From WLMZ01 sp031410915 (lineage in GTDB: Bacteria > Actinomycetota > Acidimicrobiia > Acidimicrobiales > Ilumatobacteraceae), in contig JANNZY010000037.1 in NCBI GenBank assembly GCA_031410915.1, positions 68,157-132,156 of the forward strand: DNA of 64,000 nucleotides, written 5' to 3'. Within the stretch, counting starts at the first letter, position 1. Every line of letters begins with the position of its first letter. The notes beneath the pieces were generated by a model. It did no database searches and was not told the DNA's origin. It saw only the letters and a program-made list of their open reading frames with translations. Positions 41,509 to 50,516 of this stretch are shown one piece after another. The position numbers and the translations under genes were made by a program.

Positions 41509-43527
41509 TCAGCCGTCGCGGTGATGCACGGGCTCGCGGGGCAGTTCGATCGGGTCGATGCCGAGGAACGTTCGCATGCCTTCCGGGGGCATCGGGCGGG
41601 TGAACAGGAATCCCTGTCCCTTCACGCAGCCCATCGACCGCAGCAACTCCAACTGCTCGAACGTGTCAACGCCCTCGGCGATGACGGACAGCCCGAGCGC
41701 GCCCGCCAGCGCGACGACCGCCTCGACGATGGCCCGTCGAGTGTGGTCGGTGCTCATCCCACTCACGAAGGACTGCGCGATCTTGACGGTGTTGACCGTT
41801 GCCTGGTGCAGGTACGACAGCGACGAGTAACCGGTGCCGAAGTCGTCGATCGCCAGCGGCACCTCGATCCGCTCCAGGTCGCGCAGGACGTCGGACGCCT
41901 CGGCGTCGGCACGCATCAGCACGGTCTCGGTGAGTTCGAGCAGCAATGATCGAGCCTGGATGCCATGGGTCGCGAGCAGCTTGCCGACGTGGCGCGGGAA
42001 ATGACCGTGCAGCTGGGCGCCGGATACGTTGACCGCGATCTGGAACTCGGAATCGACCACTCCGTCGTCGCGCCACTCGCGCAGTTGTCCGAGAGCCTGG
42101 TTGAGCACCCACAGACCAATCGCGTCGATGAGCCCAGCCTCCTCGGCGAGCACGATGAATTCGCCGGGATGGATCACGCCGAGTTCAGGATGATCCCAGC
42201 GGATCAGCGCCTCGGCACCCTGGACTCGGCCGGATTCGAGGTTGACGACCGGATGGTAGAAGAGCGAGAACTGCTGCTCGGGCAGCGCATCGTAGAGAGC
42301 CTGTTCCAACTCCAGCCGCCGGGCGAGCTCGGCGCGCTGCTCTTCGTCGTAGAGCCGCATCGAGCCGGGTCCGGCACCCTTGGCCTTGTACATCGCCGAG
42401 TCGGCGTTGCGCAGCAGCGACGACGGCATGTCACCGTCCGACGCGACTGCGACGCCCACGCTCGCGCTGGTGTGGATCAAGCCGCGCTCGAGCATCAGCG
42501 GTTCCTTCCATGCTGCGCTGATGCCTGCGGCGACGGTCATCGGGTCGAGTTCGCCCGTGGGGTCCTGGATCAAGAAGGCGAACTCGTCACCGCCGAGTCG
42601 GGCCACCATCGCATTGGCCGGGGTGTGCTCGGTCAGGCGCGGCGCGAGCAGCGTCAGCATCTCGTCGCCGGCATGATGGCCGTGGGTGTCGTTGATCATC
42701 TTGAAGCGGTCGAGGTCGGCGAGCATGATGAACACCTGCCCGCCGTCGTGGCGGCGAGCCGCCAACGCCTCGGCTGTCCGAGCCGCGAACAACGCCCGAT
42801 TGGGCAACGAGGTCAGCGGATCGTGCGTCGCTGCGTAGCTCATCGCTGCATCGCGTCTGCGTACGCCGACTGCGGCCCACGCCACGATCCACGTCAGTGC
42901 GACGAGCGTGCCGGTCGTCATCAACCACAGTCGCGTCGCCTCGGCAAACGAGACGTCGTGGATGAGCAGTAGCGCAACGGCCAGGAGCGCCGACGCGAAG
43001 GCAGCGTGCAACGCCGCGGCGACGGGGCGGAAGAAGAACGCAGCGACAGGTGTCGTCCAGACCAGGAACAGGCGCAGGTCATTGCCCGCGTCGTTCGGCG
43101 CGACGTACGCAAGCGTGATGACCACCTGCATCATCGCGATGACAGCGTGGAACGCGCGCGGCCGCAGACCGTCGAGCACACCGGCATACAACCCGATCCC
43201 CGCCCCGAGTGCGACGAATGCGAGCGACGCGACGAGGGCGTCGCCATGATGTGACTCGTGCGTCACTGCGACCCACGCGAGCGTCAGCATCGCGCCGGCC
43301 ACATACATGATCCCGAGCCAGCGCGCGATCTGGCGGCTCGTGGGAGATGCGGCGAGGGGAGGGATCGGAGTGGGTTCGTGCACGGAGCGATTGGCCTTCA
43401 ACAGTGTCCCGCCCGCTGATGGTTGATGTGAAGCTTCCCGATGTCCCGGTGGATACATCGGCAGGGAACGCACGGAACTCAAGGAACTGAAGGTTGATTC
43501 TCCCGTATTCTCCCTGGCAATTGCCAC
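41509..43527 (-). CDS. Membrane GGDEF-EAL protein (c-di-GMP turnover)
   Basis: A 672-residue protein with about seven N-terminal membrane helices (residues ~65-230), then GGDEF and EAL domains. The GGDEF motif is intact (ARLGGDEFAFLI, with LADLDRFKMINDTHGHHAGD). The EAL domain has EALIRWDHP, VNVSGAQL, ELTETVLM, DDFGTGYSSLSYL and KGQGFLFTRPMP. However, the KID motif reads KIA and AEGVE reads AEGVD, so phosphodiesterase activity is uncertain. The membrane part has no recognised sensor family. Start: GTG 43527 gives the full frame; ATG 43458 is an alternative that removes 23 polar residues. It is divergent from the M20 peptidase gene, with the region before 43583 shared. Confidence 0.88.
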   Translation of the reverse strand: MAIARENTGESTFSSLSSVRSLPMYPPGHREASHQPSAGGTLLKANRSVHEPTPIPPLAASPTSRQIARWLGIMYVAGAMLTLAWVAVTHESHHGDALVASLAFVALGAGIGLYAGVLDGLRPRAFHAVIAMMQVVITLAYVAPNDAGNDLRLFLVWTTPVAAFFFRPVAAALHAAFASALLAVALLLIHDVSFAEATRLWLMTTGTLVALTWIVAWAAVGVRRRDAAMSYAATHDPLTSLPNRALFAARTAEALAARRHDGGQVFIMLADLDRFKMINDTHGHHAGDEMLTLLAPRLTEHTPANAMVARLGGDEFAFLIQDPTGELDPMTVAAGISAAWKEPLMLERGLIHTSASVGVAVASDGDMPSSLLRNADSAMYKAKGAGPGSMRLYDEEQRAELARRLELEQALYDALPEQQFSLFYHPVVNLESGRVQGAEALIRWDHPELGVIHPGEFIVLAEEAGLIDAIGLWVLNQALGQLREWRDDGVVDSEFQIAVNVSGAQLHGHFPRHVGKLLATHGIQARSLLLELTETVLMRADAEASDVLRDLERIEVPLAIDDFGTGYSSLSYLHQATVNTVKIAQSFVSGMSTDHTRRAIVEAVVALAGALGLSVIAEGVDTFEQLELLRSMGCVKGQGFLFTRPMPPEGMRTFLGIDPIELPREPVHHRDG

Positions 43528-43582
43528 TCGCGGTGCGCGAGGAGACTTGAATCGCCGTGATCGACGCGATCAGATGCCCCCC

Positions 43583-44920
43583 ATGGCAGAGAACTTCACC
43601 GGACCGACCACCGAATTGCTGCAGGCCCTCATCCGCAACCAGTGCGTCAACGACGGAACACCTGATTCCGGTGGTGAGAAGCGCAACGCCGAACTGCTCG
43701 AGGATTACCTCGCCGGAGGCGGCGTCGGGATCGAGCAGTTCGAGTCACACCCCGGCCGCGGGTCCATCGTGGCCCGCATCGAGGGCTCCGACCCAACCGC
43801 CAAGACGTTGTGCCTGATGGGTCACACCGATGTTGTGCCGGTCAATCCAGCCGGCTGGTCCCGCGATCCTTTCGGGGGCGAATTGATCGACGGTGAGGTC
43901 TGGGGACGCGGCGCGATCGACATGCTCAACATCACCGCGTCGATGGCCGTTGCCTTCCGCCACCTGGCCCGGAGTGGCTGGCGGCCGAAGGGCACGCTCA
44001 TCTACTTCGGCGTCGCCGACGAGGAAGCCGGCGGCAAGTGGGGTGCCGAGTGGATGTGTGACAACGAATGGGATGCGATTCGCAGCGACTACGTGCTGAC
44101 CGAGATGGGTGGCTGGTCATCGGTGGGTGCCGACGAAGTGCGTCGCGTCGTGGTCAACACCGGCGAGAAGGGCATCGCCTGGCGGCGCCTGCGGGTCAAG
44201 GGCACGCCGGCCCACGGGTCGATGCCATTCGGTTCGGACAACGCGCTGGTCAAGGCGGCCGAGATCGTTCGGCGCCTGGCCCAGTACCGCCCGGGCGCGC
44301 AGATCAGCGAGGTGTGGAGGGCGCAGGTATCGGCGATGAAGCTGCCCGACGACATCAAGGCCGGGCTCGTCGATCCGGCCCGGATCTGGGAGACGATCGA
44401 GGCATTGCCACCGCCGCTGGCCCGCACCTGCCACGCGCAGACACACACCACCTTCTCGCCGAACGTGGCCCACGGTGGGCAGAAGACGAACATCATCCCG
44501 GACATGGTCGAGATCGAGGTCGACATCCGCACCGTGCCGGGCACGACGCGGGCCGACGTGGACGCGCATCTGCACGAGGCGCTCAGCGAGTTGGCGCACC
44601 ACGTCGAGATCAGCGAGATCCAACAGAACGACGCGACTGCGTCGCCGCGGGGCAACGACTTGTGGGACGCGATCTCCGGCGCGACACAGGTCGCCTACCC
44701 AGGTGCGGAACTGTTACCCGGCCTGATCGTCGGCGGCACCGATGCCCGCTTCTTCCGAGCCAAGGGTGCCATCGCCTACGGCACCGGCCTGTTCTCGCGG
44801 CAAGTGTCGCTGGAATCGTTCGGCACTCGTTTCCACGGCAACGACGAGCGCATCGACACCGAGTCGCTCGGACTGTCGACCGACTTCTGGATTCACATCG
44901 CCAGGTCGATCTGCGGCTGA
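43583..44920 (+). CDS. M20-family metallopeptidase
   Basis: A 445-residue zinc exo- or dipeptidase/deacylase of the ArgE/DapE/CPG2 clan. The two-metal site is visible: GHTDVVPVNPAGW (His, Asp), GRGAIDMLN (bridging Asp), VADEEAGGKWGAEW (catalytic Glu), a dimerisation domain with GTPAHGSMPFGSDNA, and TDARFFRAKGAIAYG and the last His in FHGNDERI near the end. The substrate cannot be read off; DapE-like succinyl-diaminopimelate desuccinylase and broad dipeptidases are both possible. ATG 43583 is chosen because family similarity begins there; ATG 43574 and TTG 43547 are in frame but upstream of the conserved part. Confidence 0.87.
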   Translation: MAENFTGPTTELLQALIRNQCVNDGTPDSGGEKRNAELLEDYLAGGGVGIEQFESHPGRGSIVARIEGSDPTAKTLCLMGHTDVVPVNPAGWSRDPFGGELIDGEVWGRGAIDMLNITASMAVAFRHLARSGWRPKGTLIYFGVADEEAGGKWGAEWMCDNEWDAIRSDYVLTEMGGWSSVGADEVRRVVVNTGEKGIAWRRLRVKGTPAHGSMPFGSDNALVKAAEIVRRLAQYRPGAQISEVWRAQVSAMKLPDDIKAGLVDPARIWETIEALPPPLARTCHAQTHTTFSPNVAHGGQKTNIIPDMVEIEVDIRTVPGTTRADVDAHLHEALSELAHHVEISEIQQNDATASPRGNDLWDAISGATQVAYPGAELLPGLIVGGTDARFFRAKGAIAYGTGLFSRQVSLESFGTRFHGNDERIDTESLGLSTDFWIHIARSICG

Positions 44921-44968
44921 CCCGCGTGAGAGCCGCGGAATTCGGCTCGGGCAGTGCAGAATGGCGTG

Positions 44969-46762
44969 ATGCTCGGGCGACTCGGAATCTGGCGACACGT
45001 GGTGGTCGCGTTGTCTGTCGCCGCATGCGCGATCGCGGCGCTGCTCGGATTCCTCGGCGGCCGGGGCGAGCGCTTTGACGCCAAGCAGATCACGGTGTCG
45101 CCGGCCAACGCCGGCGCCGGTGGTGGCGACGGCGTGCAGATTCGGGAAGTGGTCGACCAGGACTTCGGCAACGCGCGGCGCCACGGCTACGAACGGATCA
45201 TCCCGATCGACTTCGGCGTCCCGACGAACATCCAGGCCAGCTCACCGGACGCGAACGCCGACATCGGGACCGAGTATGTCACGGAGGGGCTGCGCATCCG
45301 GCTCGGCGATCCGGACCAGGAGTTCACCGGTCAGCACCGCTATGTCCTGCAGTACGTCCTGCCCGAGGCCGAGCTCACCAGCGGGCGTCTCGACCTCGAC
45401 ATCATCGGCAACGACGAGGACTTCGAGACCGGTCGGTTCGAGGTCGTGATCACCGGCTTCGTCCTGTCCGACACTGTCTGCAGCGTCGGCGACGGCGGTC
45501 GCAAGGGCGGCTGCGAGTTGGAAGCACGCGATGACGGGACCTATCGCGTCGTGTTCGAACCACTGTCCAACGGCGACGGCGTCACCGTCGAGGGCACGAT
45601 CGACGGCTACACCGATGTCGTCGATCCGAGGCTGCCGGCGTTGCCGAAACGGGCGGTCGACAACCGGGCCAAGGTCGCGTTGGCGATGCTGCCGCTCGGG
45701 TTCGTGGCCGGCCTCGGCGTCTACCTGTTCAATCGGCGACGGGGCAGCAACGAGGTCTTCGCCGGCGGTGCCGCGGAGGCTGCGTTCGGTCGCCTGCCCA
45801 CGCCCGCTGAAGTGGCTGGCAGCGGCGGAACGGCACCGGCGATCGAGACCCGTCTCGTCGCCGACTCCAACCTCGACGAGTTGGCCACGATCGAGTTCGT
45901 GCCGCCGAAGGGCATCGACCCCTGGCAGGGCGCAGTGTTGCTGCGCGAGCGGATCGACGAGGATGTCGTCGGTGCGTGGTTCTCGGCACTCGTGGCCAGG
46001 GAGGCGATCACGATCGACGACAGCGCGAAGAAGCCAGTGCTCGGCGTCGGTCGCCGGCGCAGCGAGGTGGATCCCACCACGTCGGGCATCATCGACCAGT
46101 TCTTCCACGGCCGGCCGCAGGTCGAGCTCGGGTCCTACGACCCGCAATTCGCGTCGGCGTGGGGAGCGGTTCGCGTCCAGCAGACGGCGATGATCCGAGC
46201 ATCTGGATGGTGGCGCAAGCGCCCTCCGGGCAGCGCCTCGGGGGCGCGAAGCGTGCTGACGCTGATGTTGGTGATCGTGTTGTTCATCGGATTCTCGATC
46301 GGGGCGACAGTGCTTGCCACGGTGCTCGGCTTCGCCAACTCGATTCCGGTCGCACTGGCCATCGGGTTGGTCGTACCGCTGATCGTTGCCTTCGGTGTCT
46401 ATGCGACGTTGTTGCCGGCGCGCAGCGCGACAGGGTCCGCGCTCGCGTTGCAGTCCGAATCGTTTCGTCGCTTCTTGGCCGCCAGTGAGGGCAAGCATGT
46501 CGAGTGGGCATGGCAGCAGGGCCTGCTTCGCGAGTACAGCGCGTGGGCCGTGGCACTCGGAGCAGCGGATGCCTGGAGCCGAGCGCTCGCGCAGAGCAAC
46601 GTGCCGCCGCAGGCGCTCGGCTACAGCAACCCGCTCATCGTCCACAGCGTCGCCCACTCGTTCTCCAGCAGCCACACAGCGCCGTCCAGTTCGAGTGGCG
46701 GCGGCAGTGGCGGCGGTGGCGTCGGTGGTGGCGGCGGTGGCGGAAGCTCGGGCTCGTGGTGA
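44969..46762 (+). CDS. DUF2207 (YciQ-like) membrane protein
   Basis: A 597-residue membrane protein of unknown function. It has an N-terminal signal anchor (WRHVVVALSVAACAIAALLG), a large extracytoplasmic beta-rich domain with acidic patches (YERIIPIDFGVPTNIQASS, GQHRYVLQYVLPEAELTSG), then three predicted helices (LPLGFVAGLGVYLFNRR; LTLMLVIVLFIGFSIGATVL; IPVALAIGLVVPLIVAFGVY). The C-terminal 40 residues are glycine/serine repeats, a hallmark of DUF2207 proteins. ATG 44969 is used; GTG 44954 is an in-frame alternative. It overlaps the downstream helicase start (GTGA), so the pair is coupled. Confidence 0.85.
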   Translation: MLGRLGIWRHVVVALSVAACAIAALLGFLGGRGERFDAKQITVSPANAGAGGGDGVQIREVVDQDFGNARRHGYERIIPIDFGVPTNIQASSPDANADIGTEYVTEGLRIRLGDPDQEFTGQHRYVLQYVLPEAELTSGRLDLDIIGNDEDFETGRFEVVITGFVLSDTVCSVGDGGRKGGCELEARDDGTYRVVFEPLSNGDGVTVEGTIDGYTDVVDPRLPALPKRAVDNRAKVALAMLPLGFVAGLGVYLFNRRRGSNEVFAGGAAEAAFGRLPTPAEVAGSGGTAPAIETRLVADSNLDELATIEFVPPKGIDPWQGAVLLRERIDEDVVGAWFSALVAREAITIDDSAKKPVLGVGRRRSEVDPTTSGIIDQFFHGRPQVELGSYDPQFASAWGAVRVQQTAMIRASGWWRKRPPGSASGARSVLTLMLVIVLFIGFSIGATVLATVLGFANSIPVALAIGLVVPLIVAFGVYATLLPARSATGSALALQSESFRRFLAASEGKHVEWAWQQGLLREYSAWAVALGAADAWSRALAQSNVPPQALGYSNPLIVHSVAHSFSSSHTAPSSSSGGGSGGGGVGGGGGGGSSGSW

Positions 46763-48489
46763 GCCACGACGTGCACGACCCAGAGGAGAACGACATCGAC
46801 GAGTTCGAAGAGATCGGTGGTCCCGTCGACGTGTCCGCGTTCGCCGCGCTCGGTCTGCGCGACGAACTGCTGACCACGCTCGCCGAACTGGGTTACGAGG
46901 AGCCGACGCCGATCCAGCGCGAGACCATCCCCCTCCTGCTCGGCGGCAGCGATCTCATCGGCCAGGCCGCGACTGGAACTGGCAAGACTGCGGCGTTCGC
47001 GCTGCCGATCCTGCAGCACGTGCCGCCCCGTGGCGGAAAGACCGAGACCATCGCACTGGTCCTTGTACCCACCCGCGAGCTCGCCGTGCAGGTGTCGGAG
47101 GCGCTGTACCGGTACGGTCGCGAGCTCGGCGCGAAGGTCGTGCCGATCTACGGTGGCCAGCCGATCTACCGCCAGCTGCAGGTCCTGTCCAACGGCGTGC
47201 ACGTCGTGGTCGCCACACCCGGCCGCGCCCTGGACCACATCTCGCGCAACACGTTGCCGGTCGCGAACGTGCGCATGGTGGTGCTCGACGAGGCCGACGA
47301 GATGCTGGACATGGGCTTCGCCGACGACATCGAGGAGATCCTGCGCCAGACGCCGGCGGAGCGTCAGACGGTGTTGTTCTCAGCCACGTTGCCGCCGCGC
47401 ATCAACGCGATCGCGAAGCGACACCTGCGTGATCCGATCAAGATCCAGATCGGCCTCGGCGACACCAAGCCGGGCAAGGCGTTGGTGCGCCAGAGCGTGT
47501 ACGTCGTGCAGCGTGCGCACAAGGCGGCAGCACTCGGGCGCATCCTCGACGTCGAGGCACCGACTGCGGCCATCGTGTTCTGCCGCACGCGCACCGAGGT
47601 CGACCAGCTGACCGAGACGATGAACGGTCGTGGCTACCGGTCCGAAGCATTGCACGGCGGACTGACGCAGGAGTCACGCGACCGTGTGATGGCCCGCCTG
47701 CGCGCCGGTACCACCGAGTTGCTGATCGCCACCGATGTCGCGGCCCGCGGCCTCGACATCGATCAGCTGACCCATGTCGTGAACTACGACGTGCCGTCCG
47801 CACCGGAGTCGTACGTGCACCGCATCGGCCGTGTCGGCCGTGCCGGACGCCAGGGCGTGGCCATCACGCTGGCCGAGCCTCGCGAGCAGCGGCTGCTGGC
47901 CAACATCGAGCGGCTGACGAAGCAGAAGATCGCCGTCGAGAAGGTGCCGAGTGTCGCGGACCTGCGCGCTCGCCAGATCGAGATCACTACGGCCACGATG
48001 CGCGATGCGCTCGGGTCGGACGAGCTGGACAACTTCGAGGCCGTGCTCGACGCCCTCCAGGGCGACCACGGTCTGCACGAGATCGCGCTCGCCGCGATCA
48101 AACTCGTGCACGAGTCCGCCGGGGCGACGGTGGACGAACAGGAGATCCCCGACGCGTCCCACCGGCTCGAACGCACCGCCGCCAGTGGCAAGCCCGGCAC
48201 AAAGGACAGGGGAACGAAGGCCGACCGGTCGGCCGAGCCACACGCCACCGGTCCGACAGCGAAGCTGTACATCGGCCTCGGCCGCAAGGACGGCATCCGG
48301 CCTGGCGACGTCGTCGGCGCGATCGCGAACGAGACCAATCTCTCCGGCCGCCAGATCGGCCCGATGAAGGTGGCCGAGCGGTTCACAATCGTCGGGGTGC
48401 CCGAGCAGGCGGCCGAAGCAGTGATCCACGCCCTCCGCCACGCAACCCTGCGCGGCAAGCGCCCGACGGTGCGCCGCTACAGCGACTGA
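46759..48489 (+). CDS. deaD: DEAD-box RNA helicase (DeaD/CsdA type)
   Basis: ATP-dependent RNA helicase used in ribosome assembly and RNA unwinding in the cold. The 576-residue protein has motif Q (PTPIQRETIP), I (ATGTGKTAAF), Ia (PTRELAVQ), Ib (TPGR), II (VLDEADEMLDMGF), III (SATLPP), V (TDVAARGLDI) and VI (HRIGRVGRAGR), then the DbpA/CsdA RNA-binding domain near the C-terminus (KLYIGLGRKDGIRPGDVVGA, FTIVGVPEQAAEAV). The acidic N-terminal extension is about 30 residues. GTG 46759 overlaps the upstream stop as GTGA; GTG 46756 is directly before. Its 3' end overlaps the convergent 48477 gene by 13 bases. Confidence 0.94.
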   Translation: MSHDVHDPEENDIDEFEEIGGPVDVSAFAALGLRDELLTTLAELGYEEPTPIQRETIPLLLGGSDLIGQAATGTGKTAAFALPILQHVPPRGGKTETIALVLVPTRELAVQVSEALYRYGRELGAKVVPIYGGQPIYRQLQVLSNGVHVVVATPGRALDHISRNTLPVANVRMVVLDEADEMLDMGFADDIEEILRQTPAERQTVLFSATLPPRINAIAKRHLRDPIKIQIGLGDTKPGKALVRQSVYVVQRAHKAAALGRILDVEAPTAAIVFCRTRTEVDQLTETMNGRGYRSEALHGGLTQESRDRVMARLRAGTTELLIATDVAARGLDIDQLTHVVNYDVPSAPESYVHRIGRVGRAGRQGVAITLAEPREQRLLANIERLTKQKIAVEKVPSVADLRARQIEITTATMRDALGSDELDNFEAVLDALQGDHGLHEIALAAIKLVHESAGATVDEQEIPDASHRLERTAASGKPGTKDRGTKADRSAEPHATGPTAKLYIGLGRKDGIRPGDVVGAIANETNLSGRQIGPMKVAERFTIVGVPEQAAEAVIHALRHATLRGKRPTVRRYSD

Positions 48490-48824
48490 GAGTTGCGCAA
48501 GGTGGCGAAGAAGGCGGCTGTCTCCGGCTCGGCGTTCGGGCCGTAGGCCGACACGAAGACGCCACGAACGTCGGTGCCCGGAAAGTGCAGTCCGAGCACG
48601 ATCGATTCGTCGCCTGGATTGCTGTCGCCCTCGAAGCGGAACGTGTGGTCGACCTGCGCGGCGTCGAGCGGGAGCGACTTCTGCCAACGGCCGCAGTTCA
48701 GCGTCGCGCCACCGACGCCCGGCGCGTGGTCGACCTCGAGTTCGATGTCGTCGGTGTAGCCGAGTTCGCGCAGCAGCGCGATCGCCTCGGTCTCGGTGGA
48801 CGGTGCAGACGCGGGCTCGGACAT
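48477..48824 (-). CDS. Small hypothetical protein
   Basis: A 115-residue soluble protein, family not recognised. It has a conserved-looking core: ALLRELGYTDDIELEVDHAP, CGRWQKSLPLDAAQVDHTFR and a final FVSAYGPNAEPETAAFFATL. The alternating hydrophobic pattern suggests a small beta-rich fold. It starts with ATG 48824 and lies one base after the thiolase stop on the same strand, so it is probably cotranscribed with the thiolase. It could be a small accessory protein of lipid or CoA metabolism, but nothing in the sequence shows this. Confidence 0.7.
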   Translation of the reverse strand: MSEPASAPSTETEAIALLRELGYTDDIELEVDHAPGVGGATLNCGRWQKSLPLDAAQVDHTFRFEGDSNPGDESIVLGLHFPGTDVRGVFVSAYGPNAEPETAAFFATLRNSQSL

Positions 48825-48825
48825 C

Positions 48826-50061
48826 TCAGATTCGCTCGATGATGGTCGCAGTCCCCATGCCGCCGCCGGTGCACATCGTGACCAGGCCGACCGACTTGTC
48901 CTGGCGCTCCAGTTCGTCGAGCAGTGTGCCGATCAACATGCCACCCGTCGCGCCGATCGGGTGGCCGAGCGCCATCGCGCCGCCGTTGACGTTGACCTTG
49001 TCCCAGTCGACGCCGGTGTCGCGGAGGAACTTCAGCACGACCGACGCGAACGCTTCGTTGACCTCGAACAGGTCGATGTCGTCGAACGTCATCCCGGCCT
49101 TGTCGAGGCAGCGCGTCGCGGCCGGCCCGGGTGCGGTCAGCATGATGACGGGCTCGGTGCCGGCCACCGCGCTCATCACGATGCGGGCCCGGGGCTTCAT
49201 GCCGTGCGCGGTTGCGTAGTCAGGTGAGGCCACGAGCACCGCCGAAGCACCATCGACGACTCCGGACGAGTTGCCGGCGTGATGCACGTGCGTGATCGCA
49301 CCGACGTGCGGGTAGGCGAGGAGCGCTGTCTGATCCACCGTCAACTCGGTGTTCTGGCCACGCATCACAGCGGCACCCATCTGGGCGAAGCTCGGCTGCA
49401 GCTTGGCCAGATCCGCGACGGTCGTGCCCGGCCGCGGGAACTCGTCGTGATCCAGCGCCAGCGCGCCGTCGTCGGTGAAGATCGGCACGAGCGAGCGGTC
49501 GAAGCGACCCTCGGCAATCGCGACCTGAGCGCGGTTCTGGCTGTCGACGGCGAGCGCGTCGCACTCGTCGCGTGTGAAGCCCTCGACCGTTGCGATCAGG
49601 TCGGCGGAGATGCCCTGGCCAACCATGTTGTACTGATCGCGGAGGTGGCTGTTGTTGGCCGTGAACCCGTCGACGTGCATCGGCGCCGGGCGTGACATCG
49701 ACTCCACGCCACCTCCGACGACGAGGTCCTGGAAGCCGGAGAGCACACCCATCGCGGCGAAGTTGACGGCCTGTTGGCCGGAGCCGCAGAAGCGATTCAA
49801 CGTGACGCCGGGGGCGTCGAGCGACCAGCCGGCATCAAGCGCAGCCATGCGGGCGATGTCCATCGAGTGATCGCCACTGCCCGCGCCACAGCCCATCACG
49901 ACGTCGTCGACGTCGGCCGTGTCGAAGCCGTTGCGGTCACGCAGCGCGTTGAGCACCTGGGCCAGAATTCGCTGGGGATGCACGGGGTGCAGCGATCCCG
50001 TCTCCTTGCCCTTGCCGCGAGGCGAACGGACGGCGTCGATGATCCAGGCTTCGTGCGTCAT
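48826..50061 (-). CDS. Acetyl-CoA acetyltransferase (thiolase)
   Basis: Thiolases condense or cleave acyl-CoA at the 3-keto position. The 411-residue product has the acylation Cys92 in NRFCGSGQQAV, GGVESMSRPAPM, the segment VNEAFASVVLKFLRDTGVDW, the active-site His in GGAMALGHPIGATGG and the second Cys in CTGGGMGTATIIERI. The organisation matches degradative/biosynthetic acetyl-CoA C-acyltransferases of actinobacteria. ATG 50061 is clear. It stops one base before the 48477 gene starts. Whether it serves fatty-acid oxidation or biosynthesis cannot be decided here. Confidence 0.94.
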   Translation of the reverse strand: MTHEAWIIDAVRSPRGKGKETGSLHPVHPQRILAQVLNALRDRNGFDTADVDDVVMGCGAGSGDHSMDIARMAALDAGWSLDAPGVTLNRFCGSGQQAVNFAAMGVLSGFQDLVVGGGVESMSRPAPMHVDGFTANNSHLRDQYNMVGQGISADLIATVEGFTRDECDALAVDSQNRAQVAIAEGRFDRSLVPIFTDDGALALDHDEFPRPGTTVADLAKLQPSFAQMGAAVMRGQNTELTVDQTALLAYPHVGAITHVHHAGNSSGVVDGASAVLVASPDYATAHGMKPRARIVMSAVAGTEPVIMLTAPGPAATRCLDKAGMTFDDIDLFEVNEAFASVVLKFLRDTGVDWDKVNVNGGAMALGHPIGATGGMLIGTLLDELERQDKSVGLVTMCTGGGMGTATIIERI

Positions 50062-50095
50062 GCGACCGACCCTACGGCGCGTTGCCGGTCGTGGC

Positions 50096-50395
50096 TCAAC
50101 CGGACGCGAGCAGGTCGGCGTACTCGGGATGGGCGTCGATGAACTGGGCCACGTACCAGCACTGCGGGTCCACCGTACGGCCTCTGGCGCGGGTGTCGTC
50201 CAGCGCGGCGCGCACCACGATCGCGGCCAGGCCGCGGCCGCTCATCGCGGGATTCGTGACCGTGTGGTTGAACACCGTGGTGTCGCCGCGTTCGACGTAT
50301 TCGGCGAACGCGCTGACCGTGCCGTCGATGCTCAGTTCGTACCGCGAGCGGTCGGGGTCGTGCGCGACGGTCGGTTGGCTGTTCGTCGGGGTCAC
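50096..50395 (-). CDS. GNAT-like N-acetyltransferase (small YjdJ type)
   Basis: A 99-residue protein of the short GNAT family (YjdJ/COG2388): RYELSIDGTVSAFAEYVERG, then HTVTNPAMSGRGLAAIVVRA with the acetyl-CoA-binding GRGLA, and CWYVAQFIDAHPEYADLL with the terminal WY...YADLL. These small proteins acetylate unknown substrates. GTG 50395 is chosen as the family-typical start; a longer in-frame start at 50488 would add 31 residues with no similarity. It is 34 bases upstream of the thiolase gene on the same strand, and divergent from the luciferase-like gene. Confidence 0.72.
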   Translation of the reverse strand: MTPTNSQPTVAHDPDRSRYELSIDGTVSAFAEYVERGDTTVFNHTVTNPAMSGRGLAAIVVRAALDDTRARGRTVDPQCWYVAQFIDAHPEYADLLASG

Positions 50396-50516
50396 CTTGT
50401 TCGCTGCTCGCTCTCGATGCGACGGGGTCGGCCGTCGTGTTCCATGCTGGTCGTGAACGCTCTCGTTCCCGACCGGCGACGAGAGCACACACTGTCACCG
50501 ATCGAGGGGGTCGTGC

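Noticed and set aside
46690..46758. Glycine-coding GGTGGC repeat run
   Set aside because: Encodes the glycine-rich C-terminus that DUF2207 proteins normally have.
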